Made by a program: the position numbers and the translations under genes. The notes below the pieces were generated by a model that did no database searches, had not been told where the DNA came from, and was given only the letters and a program-made list of their open reading frames with translations. From contig NZ_JABUFE010000001.1 of assembly GCF_013315265.1 (NCBI RefSeq), forward strand, positions 531,001 through 595,000: 64,000 nt of DNA, read 5' to 3'. Source of the DNA: Parasulfitobacter algicola. GTDB lineage: Bacteria > Pseudomonadota > Alphaproteobacteria > Rhodobacterales > Rhodobacteraceae. Below, piece by piece: positions 1-9,114 of this stretch (position 1 is the stretch's first letter; each line of letters starts with the position of its first letter).

Positions 1-2
1 AA

Positions 3-1112
3 TTGCTTGCACGCCGCGTGAACACCGGGGCTGATCTTGAGATCGTTCTTTACGATGTCTCGGCCGAGGAATGGGCAGCAGATTTGTCCGCGCAAGACGA
101 TCTGGCCGAAAGCGGGCTTTTCCAAATGCTGGCCGAAGAACCACGTCTGGATGACGCGCAAGGGCCACTGTCGGCTGTCTTTGGGCTTTATACACTGGAA
201 GAAACACCGCCGCACGCCGAACTTCTGGCCCGTATGTCCAAGATTTCCGCTTGGATGAACGCCCCGTTCATGACAGCAATTTCGCCCAAGTTTCTGGAAA
301 CACCAAAACATGAACGACACCCGTTGGTTCGCAAGACCTGGGATGCGTTATGCGCTTTGCCCGAGGCGCAATATATTGGCCTGGCTGCCCCGCGTTTTCT
401 ACTGCGTTTACCCTATGGACAGAAAACTGAACCTGTTGATCCGTTTGAGTTTGAGGAGTTCGATCTGCGCAGCGGCCTAAAAGGTATGTTGTGGGCCAAC
501 CCGGTCGTGCTGTCTGCAATCTTGATGGCCGAAACAGTGAACCAGCATGGAAAGAAGATGCGTTTGGGGCAGATCATGTCACTTGACGATATGCCGTTTC
601 ATTACATGACAGACCAATATGGTGATCAGATCGCGCTGCCGTGCACCGAACGGCTGTTGAATACCCGCACCACAGCCGATGTCGTCGCGCGCGGTTTTAT
701 CCCGCTGTTGTCGATGAAAGGCCGAAATCAGGTCCGCCAAGGCTCCTTTCAGGCGCTTGGTGCAAGTGAACTGGCTGGACCGTGGGGTCAAAGTGCAGGG
801 TCCACTATGACAACGAATACATCCGATGTGGGCATAGGTGGAGCAGCCAAGCCAGATGAAACCCCGGATGGATCTGAACAGACCGACGGTGCGGATGAAG
901 AGGATACGAACGTCGACTTCAGCACGATGGATACGGACGATGATCTGCCTGAGTTTGATCATCTGGATGATGATGACGAAGACAGTTCGGACGATGACAT
1001 TGATCTGGATGATTTGTTGGCTGGCTTTGATGACGACGATCAGGCTGCTGACGACGACGACGATGATGAAGAACTTGACCCCGAACTGGCAGCCTTACTG
1101 GAGGGATTGTAA
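3..1112 (+). CDS. tssC: T6SS-1 contractile sheath large subunit (TssC-like), 5' partial, acidic tail
   Basis: The 5' end lies outside the window; the TTG at 3 is only the first in-frame start-like codon. Residues 1-260 follow the TssC core: an LLARRVN opening, a sheath-like APFMTAISPKF segment near residue 95, then PRFLLRLPYGQKTEP followed by FEFEEF, and RGFIPLLSMKG near residue 230. TssC forms the cytoplasmic sheath with TssB. The usual C-terminal TssC domain (the YPLR...PGxY...LRPxxQ region seen in both T6SS-2 paralogs) is absent. It is replaced by about 95 residues that are extremely Asp/Glu-rich and end in LDPELAALLEGL. A fused TssB part may lie upstream, which I cannot see. The stop overlaps the next start (TAATG). 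Family assignment is fairly sure; the tail function is unknown. Confidence 0.8.
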   Translation: MLARRVNTGADLEIVLYDVSAEEWAADLSAQDDLAESGLFQMLAEEPRLDDAQGPLSAVFGLYTLEETPPHAELLARMSKISAWMNAPFMTAISPKFLETPKHERHPLVRKTWDALCALPEAQYIGLAAPRFLLRLPYGQKTEPVDPFEFEEFDLRSGLKGMLWANPVVLSAILMAETVNQHGKKMRLGQIMSLDDMPFHYMTDQYGDQIALPCTERLLNTRTTADVVARGFIPLLSMKGRNQVRQGSFQALGASELAGPWGQSAGSTMTTNTSDVGIGGAAKPDETPDGSEQTDGADEEDTNVDFSTMDTDDDLPEFDHLDDDDEDSSDDDIDLDDLLAGFDDDDQAADDDDDDEELDPELAALLEGL

Positions 1113-1411
1113 TGCGCGATACCAATGATTTTCCTGAAAAACCTAACGATGATCATTTGGTCATTGCCCAAGCTGGCGACTCTTACTGGCTATTGGATGG
1201 AGAGCCGCATTTCAGTGCGATGTTATCGGGGCTTGGTCCTTATCCGACGCCCATTCAATGCGTTATGTTCACATCCGTCTTTCATCTGACGGAATTTCTG
1301 CAAGCCCAAGGCACTGAATTGTCTGCTTTGTGGGGGATCAACCCGGCGATCATCACACGTCTGGAACGCAAAGATGAGATTGTTCAAATCAGCCCTGTGG
1401 ACGCCGCATAA
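1112..1411 (+). CDS. Small T6SS-1-associated protein of unknown function
   Basis: This 99-residue protein starts in a TAATG overlap with the sheath gene stop, so it is probably translationally coupled to it. It has no signal peptide or membrane segment and is predicted cytoplasmic. The sequence is mildly acidic with an aromatic patch (SYWLLDGEPHF) and a C-terminal NPAIITRLERKDEI segment. I do not recognise a family. Its position between the sheath subunit and VgrG suggests a structural accessory or a chaperone for spike loading, which is inference from context only. Confidence 0.7.
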   Translation: MRDTNDFPEKPNDDHLVIAQAGDSYWLLDGEPHFSAMLSGLGPYPTPIQCVMFTSVFHLTEFLQAQGTELSALWGINPAIITRLERKDEIVQISPVDAA

Positions 1412-1438
1412 ACCGCCCGGCAGCAAGAAAGAAAAAAG

Positions 1439-3565
1439 ATGGCAAATGACATCATCCTGAAGGGTCGGCAAATAGAGTTGAAGCTGCCCAACAATCTAAA
1501 GGGTTCGCTGATCCGTGCCCAGGTCGATGAAGGTCTTAGCTGCATCACGCAAACCCAAATCGAATTCATGTCGACCGATCTTGATCTGGATTTGCAAAAA
1601 CTTGTCGGGGAACGTCTGTGTCTGGAAATCGACGCACCCAAAGATAAGATCCGTTATTTTCAAGGACATTGCGTTGCGACCGAATATCTGGGGTCGCACG
1701 GTGAACAGGGATATTTCCGCGCGACAGTGCGGCCGTGGCTTTGGTTTTTGACCCGTACATCGAATTGCCGGATTTTTCAGGACAAGTCTGTCATTGATAT
1801 CATCAAGGAAATCTTCGGACAGCGTGGCTTTTCTGATTTCAAGGATAAGACTAAGCATTCTTATACAAAACGGACATATTGCGTTCAATACAGGGAAACC
1901 GATTTTGCCTTTATTTCCAGACTGATGGAAGAAGAAGGTATCTATTATTATCACTCTCACGATAAAACTAAAGAAACGCTGATCCTGACAGATGAGGCAA
2001 GTACGCATAAAGCTGTCGAGGATCATGGAGAGATCGATTTTTTCCATCGTGGGGCGCAATATCAGCGCGATGAGGATCACATTTTTGAATGGCGTGGCAG
2101 CGAAAGCATTCAGACCGGTAAGGTGACATTGCAAGATTACGATTTTGAAAAACCAAAGTCAGATCTGCAATCGGTCAAGGCCTTAACCAAAGGTAAGCAT
2201 GCCTATAACTCTTACGAGGTTTATGAATATCCCGGCCGGCATGGCGATGTCAGAACAGGCGAACATCACGCCCGTGTCAAAGTCGAAGGATATGCCGCGC
2301 ATTGCCAACGTTCACGCGCGGCCTGCAATGTTCGTCAGATGGCGGTTGGTGCGAAATTCAAATTGAAAAAGCATCCGCGCAAGGCAGAGAATGCCGAATA
2401 TCTGGTCATCTCGGCGCGTCACCAATTACAGATCGATACAGATCTTTTGGACCAGGAAATTGTCAATGCCATTCTTGGGCCGACATTGGATTTTGAACGT
2501 TCGAACAGTTCGGACATGTATCGTTGTGTCATCGAAGTGCAGCCGATCAACGACCCGTATCGCGCGCCCCAAATCACACCGCGTCCCGAAAACCCAGGTG
2601 TGCAAACGGCCATCGTTGTCGGCAAGCGCGGCGAAGAGATCTGGACCGATAAATACGGTCGCGTAAAGGTGCAGTTTCACTGGGATCGCGAAGGGAAAAA
2701 AGACGAAACCGCATCCTGCTGGGTGCGTACTGCAGTACCCTGGAGCGGTAAGAACTGGGGCATGATCAGCATTCCCCGCGTGGGTCAGGAAGTCGTTGTA
2801 CAGTTTGAGGCAGGCGATCCTGACCGCCCGATCATCACCGGCATGGTCTATAATGACGAAACGAAAGTTCCCTATGATCTGCCGTCAAACCAGACCCAAA
2901 CCGGGATCAAGACAAACCGGACCAAAGGGGGTGGCGGTTTCAGCGAACTGGTTTTCGAAGATAAGAAAGATGCAGAATTCGTCCGCCTGCAGTCAGAACG
3001 TGATTTCAAACAAATCATCAAGAATAACGCTGAAATCACCGTTGGTCTGGAACATAAAAAAGAAGGTTTTTTCAAGCAAACCATCCATGGCGACAAGACA
3101 GAAACGATCCAAGAAGGCGATCACAGTTTCACCGTCGCCAAAGGCGAAGAAACCATTAAAATTGCCAAGAAACGCACCACCACTGTTGGCGGCGCAGATA
3201 AATTGACGGTTGATCAAGACCAGAATTTTTCCATCAAAGGCGCAAAAACAGATGTGATTTCAAAAGGATATGAAATTGACGTCGGATCTGCGCTGGAAAT
3301 CACGGCAAAATCCAAGATCACCCTGAATTGCGGTGGATCGAAGATCGAGATGACGCCATCCAAAGTCACCATCTCGTCGGCGCAGATCGACATCAAGGCG
3401 GATGCAACCGCAAAGCTGACCGCCGGTGGTCAACTGAAAATGGAGGGCAAGGGGCAAGCAGCCCTAAAAGGCGCTGGCATGCTGAAGCTTGAAGGTGGTG
3501 GCATGACCCAATTGAAATCCTCGGGTCTGCTGAACGTCAAGGGCAGCTTGACGATGATTAATTAA
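1439..3565 (+). CDS. vgrG: VgrG spike protein (TssI)
   Basis: This 708-residue VgrG is the trimeric needle tip on the Hcp tube, punctured through the target membrane on sheath contraction. Residues about 1-380 match the gp27-like region (including CVQYRETDFAFISRLMEEEG near residue 145). The gp5-like OB fold follows at about 400-490, with WTDKYGRVKVQFHWDREG, SCWVRTAVPWSG and GDPDRPIITGMVYN. A beta-helix needle of Lys/Gly/Thr-rich repeats runs to the end at KGSLTMIN. No extra C-terminal catalytic domain is present, so this is a structural rather than evolved VgrG. It is the only vgrG in the window and is followed by a DUF6931-like gene and PAAR. It could also serve T6SS-2, which has none. Confidence 0.97.
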   Translation: MANDIILKGRQIELKLPNNLKGSLIRAQVDEGLSCITQTQIEFMSTDLDLDLQKLVGERLCLEIDAPKDKIRYFQGHCVATEYLGSHGEQGYFRATVRPWLWFLTRTSNCRIFQDKSVIDIIKEIFGQRGFSDFKDKTKHSYTKRTYCVQYRETDFAFISRLMEEEGIYYYHSHDKTKETLILTDEASTHKAVEDHGEIDFFHRGAQYQRDEDHIFEWRGSESIQTGKVTLQDYDFEKPKSDLQSVKALTKGKHAYNSYEVYEYPGRHGDVRTGEHHARVKVEGYAAHCQRSRAACNVRQMAVGAKFKLKKHPRKAENAEYLVISARHQLQIDTDLLDQEIVNAILGPTLDFERSNSSDMYRCVIEVQPINDPYRAPQITPRPENPGVQTAIVVGKRGEEIWTDKYGRVKVQFHWDREGKKDETASCWVRTAVPWSGKNWGMISIPRVGQEVVVQFEAGDPDRPIITGMVYNDETKVPYDLPSNQTQTGIKTNRTKGGGGFSELVFEDKKDAEFVRLQSERDFKQIIKNNAEITVGLEHKKEGFFKQTIHGDKTETIQEGDHSFTVAKGEETIKIAKKRTTTVGGADKLTVDQDQNFSIKGAKTDVISKGYEIDVGSALEITAKSKITLNCGGSKIEMTPSKVTISSAQIDIKADATAKLTAGGQLKMEGKGQAALKGAGMLKLEGGGMTQLKSSGLLNVKGSLTMIN

Positions 3566-3576
3566 GGGTGGCCGTG

Positions 3577-4215
3577 ATGATTGATCCCCGTTTCGGCGCA
3601 CTTAAAAAGGTGCCTGACCACCCTGCTGCCAGAACAATGGCGCACAATAATGTTGTGCTGCAAACGCCGGTGGATGCAGCTGCGAATGCATCCGTTGCCG
3701 AGGTCTTGTCAGAGCTTGATGCAAAGGGCGCGCTGATTGATATGCTTCAGCTTTTGGCCCACGCTCTTCCCGCCCGGGAAGCAACTTGGTGGGCATGCCT
3801 TTCGGCCCGTGACACCTTGCCTGATGGCAAGCTAACGCCCTCTGTAAAAGCCGCCGAGGCATGGGTACTGCAGCCAAGCGAAGAAACCCGGACGCGCGCG
3901 CGCGAAGCTCTTGATACCGCACATAACGAAGATGAAACGGTTCTGTGTGCGATGGCGGCCAGCTTTGCAAATGGAACCTTGGGGCCAGGACAGCACGAAG
4001 ACTACGAAGCACCTCCGGGTGCTGTTGGTGTGGCTGCTTTCAGCATGGCGTTGACGTCCTTGTTTCATGACGAAGATCAGATCGACACCCACGGCCGGTT
4101 ACTGTTGGAACGCGCGCTTGATATTGCGCGTGGTGGGAACGGACGGATGGATAAACCAGCCATGACCAAGGCCGCCACAACAGAAAGTGGAGGTCATGCA
4201 AATGATCCGGTCTGA
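3577..4215 (+). CDS. DUF6931-like T6SS-associated protein
   Basis: This predicted cytoplasmic helical protein has 212 residues when started at the ATG at 3577, about 8 bases after an AAGGG ribosome-binding site that overlaps the vgrG stop region. GTG codons at 3568 and 3574 are alternatives. Features are an Ala/Leu-rich helical body, a TWWACLSARD segment near residue 70, and a TVLCAMAASFANG segment. The layout resembles DUF6931 proteins found between vgrG and PAAR genes, recognised from memory of the family pattern. Placement between spike and PAAR suggests a role in spike or effector loading (inference). No catalytic motif is visible. Confidence 0.65.
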   Translation: MIDPRFGALKKVPDHPAARTMAHNNVVLQTPVDAAANASVAEVLSELDAKGALIDMLQLLAHALPAREATWWACLSARDTLPDGKLTPSVKAAEAWVLQPSEETRTRAREALDTAHNEDETVLCAMAASFANGTLGPGQHEDYEAPPGAVGVAAFSMALTSLFHDEDQIDTHGRLLLERALDIARGGNGRMDKPAMTKAATTESGGHANDPV

Positions 4216-4242
4216 GTTCACTTTGATGTTTGAGGTGGCGCA

Positions 4243-4533
4243 ATGACCATGCCAGCTGCCCGCGTGGCCGATACCCATGTTTGCCCAATGATGACCGGAC
4301 CTGTCCCCCATGTTGGCGGCCCCATCGTGGTACCCGTGCCGACCGTTCTGATTGGTAAGATGCCTGCGGCCACAGCAACCGCCATGGCAGTGTGCGTAGG
4401 CCCCCCAGACATGATTATCAAAGGATCGACCAAGGTACTGACTGGCAAGAAACCACAGGCGCGGTTGGGCGACACCTGTTCCCATGGTGGGGCCATCGTA
4501 ATGGGCTGTCCCACAGTCCTGGTCGGAGGATAA
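4243..4533 (+). CDS. PAAR-domain spike tip protein
   Basis: This 96-residue protein consists of a PAAR fold only. It starts MTMPAARVADTHVCPM, continues with paired HVGGPIVVPVPTVLIG and a second half RLGDTCSHGGAIVMGCPTVLVGG. The repeated Pro-Ala-Ala-Arg-like, His and Cys positions fit the metal-bound cone that caps VgrG. A GAGGTGG ribosome-binding site precedes the ATG. No N- or C-terminal effector extension is present. It lies upstream of the FHA gene by 5 bases and downstream of vgrG and the DUF6931-like gene. It is the only PAAR gene in the window. Confidence 0.92.
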   Translation: MTMPAARVADTHVCPMMTGPVPHVGGPIVVPVPTVLIGKMPAATATAMAVCVGPPDMIIKGSTKVLTGKKPQARLGDTCSHGGAIVMGCPTVLVGG

Positions 4534-4538
4534 AAGTC

Positions 4539-5912
4539 ATGAGCCTTCTATTGCGTTTCCAGAATTCAGGCGCCTTGCCCGGCGGGCAGTCTTCGGTCGA
4601 AATGATGGGTGGAACACTGACGATCGGCCGTGGAGAAGAAAACGATCTTGTTCTGCCTGATCCAGACCGGACGCTGTCCAAGCGGCATTGCGTGCTGGAA
4701 AAGCGAAACGGTGATTATGTTATCCTTGATATCAGCACGAATGGTACATTTCTGAACTACGGTTCTGAACGATTGGATGATATTCCGACCCCGCTGAATA
4801 ATGGTGACGTTATTCTTGTCGGTACGTTCGAACTGGTCGTTGAAATCAGCAACGGCGCCACGGCCGCACCAGAATTCAATGCCCCGCTTCCGCCTATGGA
4901 TGATGTGCCGGTATCGCCCGGCCCCACAAAAGATGCCCTGCCGAACCACAACCCGATCAGCGCCCTTGATGATGTGGGCGACACAGGCGCAGATTTTCTT
5001 GACGACTTGCTTGGTGGACCCGTTGATCCAGATCCACACCACAGCTTGCCTGCCTCGCAAGACGGAATGATGCTGGATGATCCCTTTGCAACACCACTTG
5101 CACCAATAGGTCTGTCAGATGGGACCAGCGCCCCGGATCATTCAGCGGCATCACAAGATTATTTTTCAGCGCCACACTCAACAATGCCGACGATTCCGGA
5201 CAATTGGGAAGATTCGCTGCTGACACCCGCCACACAGACCAGCCCAACAACAAATGCCAGCGTTGATAACGCGCCTTTAGGCGCCGCCTCAAAGCCAGTG
5301 ACACAGTCACAGCCTGATATGCCGCCCCACGTGCATGATGCCGCTTTGCGCGCTTTTCTGGATGCGGCGGGTGCGGGGCATATCGACATACCTGCCGCCG
5401 AGATCGAACAAACAATGGCTCGTATGGGTCGGGTTATGGCGGCGATGATTACGGGCATGCGTGATATTCTGATGACTCGTGCCTCGATCAAAAGCGAAAT
5501 GCGCATGGATCGCACCATGATCAACGCAGGCGGAAACAACCCGCTGAAATTTTCCGTGAGTGCCGAGCAGGCCATCGAAAGCATGATCAGACCATCGGTT
5601 AGTGGCTATCTTGATGCCGATACAGCAACAGCCGAAGCGCTGAACGACATTAAAGCACACGAAGTTGCCACGATGTCCGGCATGGAAGCTGCGTTGAAAG
5701 ACTTGCTGATGCGGCTTGGGCCCGACCAGCTGTCAGCGCGTATCGAAGCAAGTTCCACCTTGGGCAACCTGCTGGGCGGGAAAAAGGCGCGTTACTGGGA
5801 AGCCTATGAAAAAACCTATGCACAAATTGCAAGACAAACCGAGGATGATTTTCAATCTGCTTTCGGCAAGGAATTCGCACGTGCTTATGAAGAACAATTG
5901 AAGAAATTATGA
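4539..5912 (+). CDS. tagH: FHA-domain protein of T6SS-1 (TagH-like), canonical
   Basis: This 457-residue protein starts at the ATG at 4539, ten bases after a GGAGG site; a longer upstream frame runs through the PAAR gene and is rejected. Residues 20-105 form a canonical FHA domain: GR at 30-31, SKRH (Ser47, His50) and STNGTFLN (Asn68). These residues bind phosphothreonine in known FHA domains. A Pro/Asp-rich linker (about 110-300) follows, then an alpha-helical C-terminal domain with LRAFLDAAGAG, the FRAA/LGKxxRYWEAY-type end of T6SS FHA proteins. In the threonine-phosphorylation pathway such proteins sense a PpkA kinase and activate assembly. The cognate phosphatase is at 13351-14079; no kinase gene is in view. 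Confidence 0.9.
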   Translation: MSLLLRFQNSGALPGGQSSVEMMGGTLTIGRGEENDLVLPDPDRTLSKRHCVLEKRNGDYVILDISTNGTFLNYGSERLDDIPTPLNNGDVILVGTFELVVEISNGATAAPEFNAPLPPMDDVPVSPGPTKDALPNHNPISALDDVGDTGADFLDDLLGGPVDPDPHHSLPASQDGMMLDDPFATPLAPIGLSDGTSAPDHSAASQDYFSAPHSTMPTIPDNWEDSLLTPATQTSPTTNASVDNAPLGAASKPVTQSQPDMPPHVHDAALRAFLDAAGAGHIDIPAAEIEQTMARMGRVMAAMITGMRDILMTRASIKSEMRMDRTMINAGGNNPLKFSVSAEQAIESMIRPSVSGYLDADTATAEALNDIKAHEVATMSGMEAALKDLLMRLGPDQLSARIEASSTLGNLLGGKKARYWEAYEKTYAQIARQTEDDFQSAFGKEFARAYEEQLKKL

Positions 5913-5923
5913 AAGGAAACAAG

Positions 5924-6367
5924 ATGTTATCTAAAGTTCGCATATCTTTTGGTATCTTAGCATTGCTTGCACTGTCGGCATGCTCATCAACCCAGGTACC
6001 TACCCCGACAACGGTACAGCTTGGCATCACGGGGGCGGCAAACATGAATGGAGGCGCACCAGCCAAAATCAAGGTCTATTATCTGAATTCGCCCGCGATA
6101 TTCAGATCCTCGGATTTCTTTGCTGTCTTTAATGCAGCAGAAGAAACCTTGGGTGCTGATCTGGTGACGGTCGATGAATTCCAGCTGGCACCGGGTAGAA
6201 CTGTGACAGATACCGCCAGTTTTAATACGGCCCCCGCTGCGATTGGTGTGGTCGCGGCCTTCCGCGATATCGATGGTGCAAACTTTCTTGCGGTCAAGCC
6301 ACTGATCCCAAACACCGCAAATCCCGTCCAGATCACTGTAACCGGCAACACTGTCACGATCCGATGA
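5924..6367 (+). CDS. tssJ: TssJ outer-membrane lipoprotein of T6SS-1
   Basis: This 147-residue lipoprotein has signal MLSKVRISFGILALLALSAC, with lipobox LSAC and lipidated Cys20. I chose the ATG at 5924 because the AAAGGAAA site lies 6 bases ahead; the ATG at 5909 overlaps the FHA stop and would contain that site. The mature domain is a beta-sandwich pattern with KVYYLNSPAIFRSSDFFAVF, as in TssJ, ending in a strand NTVTIR. TssJ anchors TssM in the outer membrane as part of the TssJLM trans-envelope complex. Order J-K-L-M is classical. T6SS-2 has no counterpart. Confidence 0.88.
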   Translation: MLSKVRISFGILALLALSACSSTQVPTPTTVQLGITGAANMNGGAPAKIKVYYLNSPAIFRSSDFFAVFNAAEETLGADLVTVDEFQLAPGRTVTDTASFNTAPAAIGVVAAFRDIDGANFLAVKPLIPNTANPVQITVTGNTVTIR

Positions 6368-6398
6368 CGATCCGGATTCCAAAAGGAGTGATCTGACC

Positions 6399-7733
6399 AT
6401 GTCTTGGGACAGCAAAGTCATCTGGCAGGAAGGGTTGTTTTTGCAGCCCCACCATTTCCAGCAGCATGATCGATATGTCGAATCTCTGGTGGCTGGGGTG
6501 GCGACATCTGTCGCGCCATATGCCTGGGGTGTTCAGGAACTGACGCTGGATGATGAGCTTCTCAAGCTGGGCAAGATCGCTGTGAAATCCTGCGTTGGCC
6601 TAACACCCGATGGTGCGACGTTCCGCATACCGCAGACAGACGACCATCCAGCTGCCCTGGACGTACCGGATGGCATCAAGAACACGGTTGTTTATCTGGC
6701 GATCCCGATCCGCAGGCAAGGCACGGTCGAGGTTGACATGAGTGGTGCTGCGCAATCTGCATCCCGCTTTCTGCCATCCGAGATCGAGATCACAGATACA
6801 ATGGGGCGTGATCAGCGGGCGCTTCACATGGCTGTGGGCAAGTTGCGCATTCAATTTGCGCTGGACGTCGATGATCTTTCCGATCAGCTTGTCATTCCAA
6901 TTGCCCGCATTATCGAAGTCAGACCGGACAAAGAGATCGTCCTAGATCGATCATTCATTCCATCCTGTACTGACGTACGTGCGGCCCCGCCGTTGCATGG
7001 TTTTATGCGCGAACTTGAGGGCCTTCTAAGCCATCGGGCAGAGGCGCTGGCCGGTCGGTTGACCCAAACTGGTTCTGCCAAGGGCGTTGCCGAAATTGCG
7101 GATTTTCTGCTGTTGATCACTGTCAACAAAGTGTTGCCGCAAGTCCGGCATTTGTTGTCGATTGAGAACGCGCATCCAGCCAGCATCTATCAATTTCTGG
7201 TCGGGCTGGCAGGTGAATTGGCAACCTTTATGACGCCCGAGAAATTATCAACAGAATTCCCGATCTATCGCCACGATGATCTTGTCAACGTGTTCCAGCC
7301 AGTCTTTCGTGCGCTTCGCCAGCATCTTAGTGCGGTTCTGGAACAAAATGCTGTCGCGATCCCGATAGAGCCGCGTAAATACGGGATATCGGTCGCCATG
7401 ATCACAGACAAAAGACTGCTGACATCGGCAAATTTCGTCCTTGCCGCAAAGGCAAGCGTGCCGCCCGAAAGTGTGCGCCGCCATTTTCCGTCACAAGCCA
7501 AACTTGGCCCGGTCGAAGAGATCCGGCAGCTTGTGAATTCGGCATTGCCGGGCGTCGAACTGCGCCCGCTGCCAGTCGCCCCGCGGCAAGTGCCCTATCA
7601 CGCAGGCGTCGTTTACTTCGAACTGGATAGCGAAAGCCCATACTGGAAGCAGATGGCAACCTCAGGCGGTCTTGCCGTCCATGTTTCCGGCGATTTCCCC
7701 GGCCTTGAAATGGAGCTTTGGGCGATCCGGTAA
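6399..7733 (+). CDS. tssK: TssK baseplate protein of T6SS-1
   Basis: This 444-residue TssK starts MSWDSKVIWQEGLFLQPHHF, the family's N-terminal signature, after an AAAGGAG site. Other family marks are RIIEVRPDK near residue 175, PIYRHDDLVNVFQPVF near 290, a HYAG-like PYHAGVVYFELD near 405 and the terminal PGLEMELWAIR. TssK trimers link the baseplate (TssEFG) to the TssL/TssM membrane complex. It is the second TssK in the window; the paralog at 48979-50310 is colinear over the full length but clearly divergent, so the two systems have separate baseplate adapters. Confidence 0.96.
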   Translation: MSWDSKVIWQEGLFLQPHHFQQHDRYVESLVAGVATSVAPYAWGVQELTLDDELLKLGKIAVKSCVGLTPDGATFRIPQTDDHPAALDVPDGIKNTVVYLAIPIRRQGTVEVDMSGAAQSASRFLPSEIEITDTMGRDQRALHMAVGKLRIQFALDVDDLSDQLVIPIARIIEVRPDKEIVLDRSFIPSCTDVRAAPPLHGFMRELEGLLSHRAEALAGRLTQTGSAKGVAEIADFLLLITVNKVLPQVRHLLSIENAHPASIYQFLVGLAGELATFMTPEKLSTEFPIYRHDDLVNVFQPVFRALRQHLSAVLEQNAVAIPIEPRKYGISVAMITDKRLLTSANFVLAAKASVPPESVRRHFPSQAKLGPVEEIRQLVNSALPGVELRPLPVAPRQVPYHAGVVYFELDSESPYWKQMATSGGLAVHVSGDFPGLEMELWAIR

Positions 7734-7759
7734 CCCGGACACCCGCCAAGGAGCGTATG

Positions 7760-9112
7760 ATGAACCACGACGATCCCTTTGCTGAACCGTCCGATACGGA
7801 CAAAACGGTCATCCGACCTAACCCGGGCGGACGAAGATCTGTGCCAGCTGCAACACCTCAGCAACAACAGATCAGCCCCGCCCCACCCCCCGCGCAGACC
7901 GGGCCAAATGTTGCAATCGGAACGGCCGCGACGGGTATGAACCCTTTGAACGCCGCCGCATCGATGCTTTTTTCGCTTGTCGGACGTATCCGAAACCGGT
8001 CGCAGCATGCAAATCCTGCAGAGCTGCGTAATAGTGTGATCGCCGAAATCCGAGCATTCGAAAATACAGCCCTACAAGCGGGTATTCCGGCTAAATCTGT
8101 CAAGATCGCGCGGTATGCGATCTGCGCGACTGTGGATGATGTGGTGCTGAACACCCCTTGGGGCGGCCAAAGCATTTGGGCACAGCAAAGCATGGTGGGC
8201 ACATTCCACAAGGAAACCCATGGCGGTGACCGGTTTTTCGACCTTTTGGCGCATTTGGAAAAAGAGCCAGCTGTCAATCGTGACCTGCTGGAATTTCTAT
8301 ATATGTGCCTTAGTCTTGGTTTCGAAGGCCGTTTGCGGGTCGAAAACCGTGGGTCTGAAAAACATCTGTCCATCCGCGACGGTCTTGCCAGATTGATCCG
8401 TGCGCATCGCGGGCAAATAGAACCTGATTTGGCACCCCGATGGAAAGGCGTCGATATCGCGCATCGGCCGGTATCAGCGTGGATGCCAATCTGGTTGATT
8501 GGCGGGCTGACTATTGGCGCGATCTGCGTGACCTTTTTTGGATTTTCTTTTGCACTGACGTCCGATACCGAACGGTTGCGCGGCCAGTTATCTGCTCTGA
8601 ACGTCAATGGTATTATTGAATTGGCGCGTGTCGCACCCCCACCTCCACCACCACCTCCGACGATCGAAGAAGTCGCGGAAACCGTTGAGGTTGAGACCTT
8701 TTTAGCACCTGAGATTGCACAAGGTCTGGTCACAGTGCTGAACAACGGTAATGTTCTGACGATCCGCATTTCGGGCAATGGCATGTTCGGTTCGGGTTCA
8801 GACACGCTTGAACCCCGCTTTCTTGAAATTGTGAACCGCGTCGCTGATGCGTTGAATGACAAGCCCGGACGCATCATCGTGGCAGGGCATTCTGACAATG
8901 TTCCGATCCGCACAGCGCGCTTTCCATCGAACCTGTTTTTATCGCTCGCGCGCGCAAAATCCGTCATGGACAAAATGTCTACAACCCTGACGGATCCAAG
9001 CCGGATTACTGCCGAAGGTCGCGCAGACGAAGAACCTATCGCCACAAACGACACCCCTGATGGGCGCGCCCAAAACCGCCGCATCGAAGTCATTCTAGTG
9101 AAAGCAGACTAA
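7760..9112 (+). CDS. tssL: TssL inner-membrane protein with OmpA-type peptidoglycan-binding domain (T6SS-1)
   Basis: This 450-residue TssL (IcmH/DotU family) starts at the ATG at 7760, six bases after AAGGAG; the ATG at 7757 is equally in frame. The N-terminal region is a Pro/Gln linker. The cytoplasmic DotU domain (about 70-235) includes DDVVLNTPWGG, GGDRFFDLL and LGFEGRLRV. One transmembrane helix follows at about 242-268. A run of eight prolines precedes the periplasmic OmpA-like domain (about 310-450), with VAGHSDNVPIRT, LSLARAKSVMDKM, ITAEGRADEEP and AQNRRIEVI. The OmpA domain anchors the complex to peptidoglycan. It lies 26 bases after tssK and 2 bases before tssM. Confidence 0.96.
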   Translation: MNHDDPFAEPSDTDKTVIRPNPGGRRSVPAATPQQQQISPAPPPAQTGPNVAIGTAATGMNPLNAAASMLFSLVGRIRNRSQHANPAELRNSVIAEIRAFENTALQAGIPAKSVKIARYAICATVDDVVLNTPWGGQSIWAQQSMVGTFHKETHGGDRFFDLLAHLEKEPAVNRDLLEFLYMCLSLGFEGRLRVENRGSEKHLSIRDGLARLIRAHRGQIEPDLAPRWKGVDIAHRPVSAWMPIWLIGGLTIGAICVTFFGFSFALTSDTERLRGQLSALNVNGIIELARVAPPPPPPPPTIEEVAETVEVETFLAPEIAQGLVTVLNNGNVLTIRISGNGMFGSGSDTLEPRFLEIVNRVADALNDKPGRIIVAGHSDNVPIRTARFPSNLFLSLARAKSVMDKMSTTLTDPSRITAEGRADEEPIATNDTPDGRAQNRRIEVILVKAD

Positions 9113-9114
9113 TC

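Noticed and set aside
4392-4538. Upstream extension of the FHA protein into the PAAR gene
   Set aside because: The ATG at 4539 has a GGAGG site and starts the FHA beta-sandwich; the extension is out of frame with PAAR and has no family match.
8636-8660. CCA-rich tract as a tandem repeat element
   Set aside because: It encodes the poly-proline linker of TssL and is explained by coding sequence.
7858-9093. 411-codon open frame on the minus strand opposite tssL (T6SS-1)
   Set aside because: It lies wholly inside a recognised tssL-OmpA gene and translates to Ser/Arg-rich sequence with a Gly run that mirrors the Pro run of TssL. It has no family match.
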